NCBI GenBank assembly: GCA_016508695.1
Contig: VNKQ01000006.1
Coordinates: 992,001-1,056,000, forward strand
Length of the DNA stretch: 64,000 nucleotides
Direction of reading: 5' to 3'
DNA from: Hyphodiscus hymeniophilus
Lineage: Eukaryota; Ascomycota; Leotiomycetes; Helotiales; Hyphodiscaceae
Below the pieces are notes generated by a model. It worked only from the letters and a program-made list of their open reading frames with translations, did no database searches and was not told the origin of the DNA. Both the position numbers and the translations under genes were made by a program. Of this stretch, positions 57,724 to 64,000 are shown one piece after another. Each line of letters starts with the position of its first letter. Within the stretch, counting starts at the first letter, position 1.

Positions 57724-59045
57724 TAGCGGGGATATATGATATGGGCTTGAAGATGAAGTGCATCCATGACAGTGATCAGGTATGCAGAAGAGACTGGGTA
57801 GGGGGGCTCGACCAATGGTGCCTGTGCTATCAAGATTATCAGCGTCAGCCTCGTTATTGACTCCGATTTCTGATCGACGATCTTCAAGATCGCCTCAGAT
57901 GCTGCTTACTCGCAACTTTATCTATGGCTTCATCGACCCATTCCAAATGAGGCGTTAATCCTTGAATGTCAATATTTGGAGCTTTCCCAGTGTCACCGCG
58001 CCTTTGACCAGTTTTCCATTGCCCCGAAGTTGGTACACTATCCATAGTGGGCTTAATGAAATCACAGCCTCATGCCACCCTTGAGATGATTTTTAGTTGA
58101 ACTGGTTGGGCTGCCTCGTAGATCAGTCTGGCTCCATTCCCTAACATAGGGTTTTACAACCCCGCACTAGCGATTTGGTATGCAGACCCAAACTATCTTC
58201 GTGAATCTTATCAGCAGTGAAGTCGAGCAAAAGCATCATCCCTGAGCACTTACCATCGATGTATCAGTGTATGAAAGTGTATGACCAGTCGCTCGACCTA
58301 GTTCAGTCCAGCTGCATGCATGCGTGCATTGGTCGGCGGTGTGAGAGGGGAGGTGATAGAGGAGCAGGCAAGCTTGGACCCTGATCTAGCTTGAAGAAGC
58401 CATCAACCTCTTCTTTGAGACTAGGCATGTCACGCCTCTACAGTGCCTCAAACTCAAATACTTCCTGGAATGGACGACCTCTCACACTTATCACCAGCAT
58501 GTGGAAGTCCTTTATTGTGCTAGACTTCAACTCACGAGCGTGTGTATCAGAAATACTCCCCATTGATGCTTTGGTGCTGAGCAGTTGGGACAGCATCACT
58601 TCCATACGTTCGTCCAGGACTCTTGCACGCAGCACAATGTCATTATGGCGGAGAATCTTGATTATTGCTCAAGCCCGGCCGAGCAGTACAACGATCGAAG
58701 TCTTATCAGATATCCAGTTTGTGACGAGTGGCAATCTATGCTGTGAATGGGATATTCGCCTTGCCAGCTCGCTGAACCAGGTGGTTTAGTGGTGCTGTGC
58801 AAAGAATAGCAGCGGAGTCGTTCGAAGACACACAGTACGTACTGTCCAAAAGAGCATCAGAAATGGCTCTGAATGAAACGTCTAGTGAGAAGTCTTTTGC
58901 ACGCTCGTGACGGAAAGCATTGACGAGAATCGCATTTCAATCACCGATGTCCTCGATGTGACATATTTCGATTCTCTTCATAATGAACTTGGAGAACGAC
59001 TTAGATTGTCCAAGTTGAGCATAATAATTTCCCTCCCCAGGAAGG
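57724..59045 (-). pseudogene. Decayed minus-strand gene, family unknown
   Basis: The minus strand reads as protein over 1.3 kb but with in-frame stops and frame changes: KSFSKFIMKRIEICHIEDIGD then a stop, AFRHERAKDFSLDVSFRAIS, RLPLVTNWISDKTSIVVLLG then a stop, RVLDERMEVMLSQLLSTK, LLLDFTADKIHEDSLGLHTK, GARLIYEAAQPVQLKIISRV then a stop, GLTPHLEWVDEAIDKVA, AILKIVDQKSESITRL. Some breaks may be introns, but at least three TGA/TAG codons fall within otherwise continuous frames. It lies directly upstream of the transcription-factor-like gene and could hide that gene's missing first exon. No family recognised. Confidence 0.45.
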
Positions 59046-59650
59046 CCAAAAAGTCATGCATATTGACATTTCAGTGCGGCTTTCTGATTACAGTGAAGAG
59101 AAAGCTAAGAAGGTTGGTTGTCTTGACAGACTTGCGCTCTCTCATAGTCCCATTTAGCAATGTTGAATAAAATGCTCTTTCTCATGGATATCACAAGTCT
59201 GACACCCTCTAATCACAATAAGTGGCCAATCTTCAATGGCAGAATTTGCGAAACAATTTTTCTTACCCGGCGTTGCTTTGCTGTAATCTCGAATGACCAA
59301 GCGAGTCAAAACGAATCAAAGTATAGTGTAATTATCGTAAAGATTCGATCAATTTGGGATCGTACAAATTTAATTGAACGTAGAAATTACCACGAGTACA
59401 ATACATATGACAAACCCAGGCTAGAAGTAACAGCGTTCTTTCCAACTCAACAGATTAAAGCCAAGAGACTTAGTCACGTGATTATTGCCAAGTCAGGGGT
59501 TTTTGGTGGATCCGTTTGTGCCTGAGGCTACATAAAGAGTAGCTCTTTCTCGCCCAGTTGACGGTTCTAGTATAATGGGCGAGCTCTAATCGTCGACTCG
59601 CTTACGGGCCTCTCTACCGTCGTTCCTAAGTAGTCGGGGAAAGCAAAATG
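59046..59650. other. Transition zone, no gene seen
   Basis: A frame at 59160-59525 is not supported. A TCACGTGA lies at 59474. GC content is still normal until about 59,650, where composition changes abruptly. Confidence 0.4.
59474..59481. promoter_or_regulatory. TCACGTGA palindrome
   Basis: Fifth copy of the palindromic E-box, about 170 bp from the edge of the TA-rich block; no target gene. Confidence 0.3.
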
Positions 59651-60655
59651 GGCTAGTATTCAAAATAGGCCGCAAAACTAAAAAGATAATTTATATAAGA
59701 ACGCCTAACAAAAAATCTTTATAAACTTTATAACTATTCTTAAATTTTTATTATAACTTTAAATCGCGAATCTAGTATACCTCTTTAAAAACCCCTTAAA
59801 GACTTTATTACGCCGAATAATACAAATAATACAAAATAACGACTATATAATATAATTGCGTTTTTAAAAGAGTATTCTAAAGAGTAAAAATATATAGCTA
59901 TACAAATATATCGAGTAAACCTAAGAACCTTAAGTAACGCAATTACTCGAACGACTAAAAGAAAAGGTCTTAAAACTAATAATTATAATCGAATTCTTAC
60001 TAACGCGTAAGAGAAATAAGTCTTCTTTTTTATTAAGTACTAGCTTAAGTATAATTAACTCCCGACTTAAGAGATTCTTATAATAATTATTATAAAACTT
60101 CGCGTAAAAGTTAATAAGCTAATACCTTTATACTACTAGCTTATAGAGTTCTAAAAGGAAAAGCAATTACACAAAATCAAGACTAAAGTAATTATAAAAA
60201 AGAGAATAACAGCCGATAATAATAAGACTATAAAGTATTAGTTTTACGAAATATACCTTTTAGCTTTAGTTTAATATTAAATACGGCCTAGAAACCTATA
60301 TAATATAAACAAAACTAGTTTCCACGTTAGTTATACTAAAAGAGTAGAAATAATCGTTCTTAGCAAGGTTTAAAAAGTAAGAATTACTTACTTACTTACT
60401 TACTTTATTCTAACTTATTAAGTCTACTCTATCTCCCCCAAGAATTGCAAATCCCTTATAATTATTAAAACGATTAATATTAAAGGCAATTACAAGATCT
60501 TACCTTTTTATATCGCATAAGGCAAATATATTATAATAATATAGTTTAATAATAACCTAAACAAAAGAGAGAAGATTACTATATTAGATTCGGGATTTAT
60601 AAACAATAATATCACTTTATTATAACTTAATTATTTTATTAAATTTTCAGGCGCA

Positions 60656-60668
60656 AAAGAGGGGGAGC
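60656..60668 (+). other. Candidate polypurine tract next to an LTR
   Basis: A 13-base purine run in a region of otherwise roughly 20-25% GC, followed by a slightly GC-richer stretch with AAGGGAGGGGTTA. Such a tract primes plus-strand synthesis just upstream of a 3' LTR. No matching LTR copy was identified, so the reading is tentative. Confidence 0.25.
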
Positions 60669-63429
60669 CCTAGTATATAATTCTTTGCGATTAAGGGAGG
60701 GGTTATAATATACCGGAATTCTATTTAAAAGCATATAAAAATAGTATTATTATTCTTTTATTTCTTTTATATTTTATATATATTCTTTAGCCTCTAGACG
60801 TCGTCGTCTTTCAAGTTTATAAGCATTAGTATTAAAAGGCTCTTTAATTTGCGATTATAAACCTCAAACTCGATTATAGGATTTTAGCCTTCTTTTAAGA
60901 CTTTTACTCGATTCGATAAAAGACCTTTTGTTACAAAATTAAGGCTTAACTAATCTTATAGTTATAGAATATCTAATTATACTTATTAAATATCTAATTA
61001 CGTTATATAATTACTTAAGCTCTATTTAAGTACTTATTTTACTAAGCTTTACAAGAGTAATTTAATACTTAAGAGAAGACTTACTTCTTTTTCTTATTTC
61101 TTTAGACTAGATAATACTTAATATACGCTTACTCGAGTAGTCTTTTCTTATAAACCCTTTCTCTTTAAAGATTAAACTAATAATTTACGTAATAGTTATA
61201 AGCCCAGATCGCGTAATACTTAAGGATTATTTATTCTAAGAAGTATATTATAATATATTATTATATAAGTAAATTTAAGTATATAGCTTCGCCTATTAGA
61301 ATAGACGAGCTAACTCTTACCGACTCTTTAAAAAGAATAACCCTTATATTAAGGTTTTCTCTAATTAGAATAATAACTAATTATTTGATTTATTTTATAT
61401 ACAATTACTTAAAAGCCTTTAAGTAAAGTATTAACTATTTTATAGTATGTTTACCTTATATAATATAGTAATTCTAGTCGATATTTAATTAAAAACCCGA
61501 TTAAAGTAATTAGAATAATACTTTTCCTTTTATTATAATATAAGATTACTTAGTATTTTAGAATATATAAATTTAATAGTTCCGAGTACTCTAGTATACC
61601 CCGCGCTCCTTTTAAAGGCGATAAGATTAGAATAAATAATTAAAAAGCTAAATATAGTCTAGTAACTTAAATAAATTAAGTTTAATCTTATAAAGGCAAT
61701 AAAGGCGGAATAAAATCGTATTAGAATTACAAATCGAACGCATAATAAGACCCTAGTAACCTCTAAAGAAACGCTTTTTACTCTAAAAGAAATAGATCCC
61801 GGATTAGAACTAGTTGTTCTTTTTAAACTAATTATTACTATTATAATATATAATAATATTCGGAGTTAATACTAAGCTTACTTCGAGTCGGTTATATAAG
61901 AGTATAAGAAATAAGACAAACGATTATAAGATCTTTTAGTAATCTCTAATTAAATAAATTTATTTATTAATAAGGAAATACTATAAGTAATTAAGACTAA
62001 ATTAATACTTAGTAATAATATAAGCTTACGATTACTTTTAATTAAACTTAAGAATTATATAATACTAGTAAAAAGAACCTTTATAGCTATAGCTTAATAA
62101 ACCTACTAAAAAGTCTTAAAAGAAAGTTAAAAAAGCTTAACTAATTGCTTTAAGTAGTTTTTAAAGTAAGAGAATATATTAACTATTACTTGCGTATATA
62201 AACTTTTAAATATCGAGCTAAGCTACCTCTTAGTTACTAATTTCTTAAAAGTAATTAAAAAAATACTCTTAGAGTTTACTTGCAATTAAATAAGTAAGGT
62301 AATTATAACTTAAGAAATAAAAGAGGCAATTATTAATATTAATATCTTAAGACGACTTTTCCTAGCTTACTTATATAAGTAATTACTAGATATAAAATTA
62401 GTAAAATCTCGTTTAGTAATAACTACTCTTAGAAGTTCCTTAAGATAAGATCGATTACTAAGTCCCTCTAAATATAATTATTTATACCTTTTAAGAGGTA
62501 AAAAGCATTCTTAAAAACTAAAGTCTTATAAATACCTAAAAGTAATAATTATTAGGATAATTAATTATAAGTTTAGAACTAAGCTTAGTAATCCTAAAAA
62601 AAATAAAATTAAAAATCGAGTAAAAAGTAGCTATTAAAAATAACTAATCGAAAAGAAAAAGTAAAAGCAATATCTTAATAAGATACTAAACTCGAAGAAA
62701 TAATAAGGTAAGTACTTAAATAGAATTAACTATACGATTATTAATTTAGACTTACTTAAAAAAGTAAGTTATAAGATTTATTCGACCTTTAATTTTCTAA
62801 AGAAATACTTACTTTCTAATAATATACTCTTTAATAATTGCGGATTAATATACTTAGTTAATACTAAAGACTTACTTAAGCCTAATTCCTTTATTCTTTC
62901 GATTAATAGTAATATAATCGAAGTTAGTTTAAATACTTTCCTAATTATTAGAAAAGGTACTCGAGTAATTACTAATTAAAAATCTTTTTAATAAGCTAAA
63001 AGGACCTTATATATTTAATCTTACTCTTTCGGATATAGTTATAATTAATAGTTTTTATATAAATATTATTTTAAAAGCTTAAATACTTAAGGTAAGGGTT
63101 TAATTTTATAGTCTTAATTGTTTATTAAAATATAAGAGTATTAATTTTAATATTACTATATTTAGTATAAAATATAAATTTAATCTAGTTTTCCTTAAAT
63201 ATAAGTTACTTACTTCTTACTTAAGTTCTCTCCTTATAATTCTAATACGTATAAGACTAGTAATAATATACTTAATAATTAAATAATAACTAAAGAAGTC
63301 GTTTAAACAATTAAGAGATTACTTAAAACCCTAGAGCGATTTAGTTAAGCTTTAGTATTAACAAGTAAAATACCTTAGACTAAAGGTCCTTAAGTTACTT
63401 ATAAAAGCGGCTAAGAATATAATTATTAA

Positions 63430-64000
63430 GGGAATACTAATTATATATTATAAAGCTTATACTCTTATATTAGCTAAGAAGCAAATCTCCCACTAAGTAT
63501 TATACTTTAAATTGTTAAGACCGTTTTAAAGAATTTTTTAGAATCTCTTTAATTTCCTTAAAGTATATAATAGTATTAGCTAAATTCTATTAATTAAAAA
63601 CGAGTTTAGTAGAAAATACTAGAGATTTATACTTATAAAGAAACGCGGGATTATAGTTATAGACTCGATCTCTTATTTTAATATATAAGTAAAACGCTAA
63701 TTTAGACTATCGATTTATAAGATTAAGAGTAATTAAGATACTTTAATAATCTCTTCTTTTAGTATAATAGATTTTAAGTAATAGGCCGATATAAAAGGAA
63801 TCGATATAAAATTAGTATTAGCTTATATTTATAAGTCTATTAGTACGATCGAGAAAGCTAAGAAAAATATAATCGAGAAATCGATTAGAATAAGACTTAC
63901 TACTAATCTCCCGGAAAACCTTTAGCCGGAGATATATAGAGTAACAATTTACCTATATACTATTCTTTCTTCTAAAGCTTATAAGTAACGCTTACTAAAC
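63430..64000 (+). mobile_element. Ty1/copia integrase relic, stops at former Trp codons
   Basis: Plus-strand sequence matches the copia-type integrase core if TAG/TAA are read as mutated TGG: RIF(stop)NLFNF...YNSIS(stop)ILLIKNEFS near 63523-63615, and TTNLPENL(stop)PEIYR with ATIYL-like VTIYLYTILSSKAYK at about 63895-63980 (TAG at 63923-63925 in place of the Trp of the LPxxLWPE motif). TGG to TAG is the expected RIP product. The copy is inactive and cut by the right edge. Confidence 0.65.

Larger units (their letters stand above)
59651..64000. mobile_element. RIP-degraded retroelement block
   Basis: About 4.35 kb of very TA-rich DNA with no long open frame, few CA/TG dinucleotides, many TA dinucleotides and preserved CG in places: the pattern left by CpA-to-TpA repeat-induced point mutation. 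The left boundary at about 59,650 is sharp. The region contains a polypurine-like stretch (AAAAGAGGGGGAG, about 60656) and, near the right edge, copia integrase debris. It continues beyond the window. Confidence 0.75.

Noticed and set aside
59160..59525. 121-residue plus-strand frame next to the RIP block
   Set aside because: No recognisable motif, composition drifts with rising AT content, and no splice or promoter context.
60380..60420. ACTT repeats considered as a CRISPR-like or satellite array
   Set aside because: Only a short tetranucleotide run in TA-rich eukaryotic DNA; no spacers.

Overview
The window comes from a filamentous ascomycete (Pezizomycotina), possibly a Leotiomycete; the class is a guess. 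The evidence is genes with short introns of mostly 46-90 bp with GTAAGT-like donors, fatty acid synthase split into separate alpha and beta subunits, a mitochondrial SCO1, a Bre2-type COMPASS subunit, Arp9 and Fungal_trans_2-type proteins. The right end is a TA-rich, stop-riddled block typical of repeat-induced point mutation (RIP).

Layout. 0-1.6 kb: 3' part of a multi-exon gene cut by the left edge. 1.6-10.8 kb: gene-poor, with a serine/proline-rich protein (3.9-5.0 kb, minus), a small coiled-coil protein (8.6-9.0 kb) and a RecQ-helicase relic flanked by TGTCGA-motif clusters (9.4-10.4 kb). 10.8-34.8 kb: gene-rich, with SCO1, a large disordered coiled-coil protein, the Bre2/Ash2-like COMPASS subunit, two paralogous F-box-like genes (one apparently frameshifted), a membrane-anchored conserved protein, a small membrane protein, ARP9, an unknown conserved protein and a 1,534-residue ankyrin-like/coiled-coil protein. 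35.2-49.4 kb: the divergent FAS1 (beta) and FAS2 (alpha) pair, which together form the cytosolic type I fatty acid synthase and share a 2.2 kb intergenic region holding a 43 bp tandem duplication. 49.4-59.6 kb: accessory region with gene relics, a small two-exon gene, an intron-containing tRNA-Asn(GUU), a C2H2 zinc-finger gene disrupted at a GAAA microsatellite, a transcription-factor-like gene without a visible DNA-binding domain, and a decayed minus-strand gene. 59.65-64.0 kb: RIP-degraded repeat DNA, with a Ty1/copia integrase relic running off the right edge.

The housekeeping genes serve lipid synthesis (FAS1/FAS2), respiratory complex IV assembly (SCO1) and chromatin (Bre2, Arp9). The accessory segments contain most of the unusual signals: lineage-specific paralogues, recent frameshifts, repeats and mobile-element debris.

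Gene models were built by hand from splice signals and reading-frame continuity. Family assignments come from recognised sequence motifs; no database search was run.
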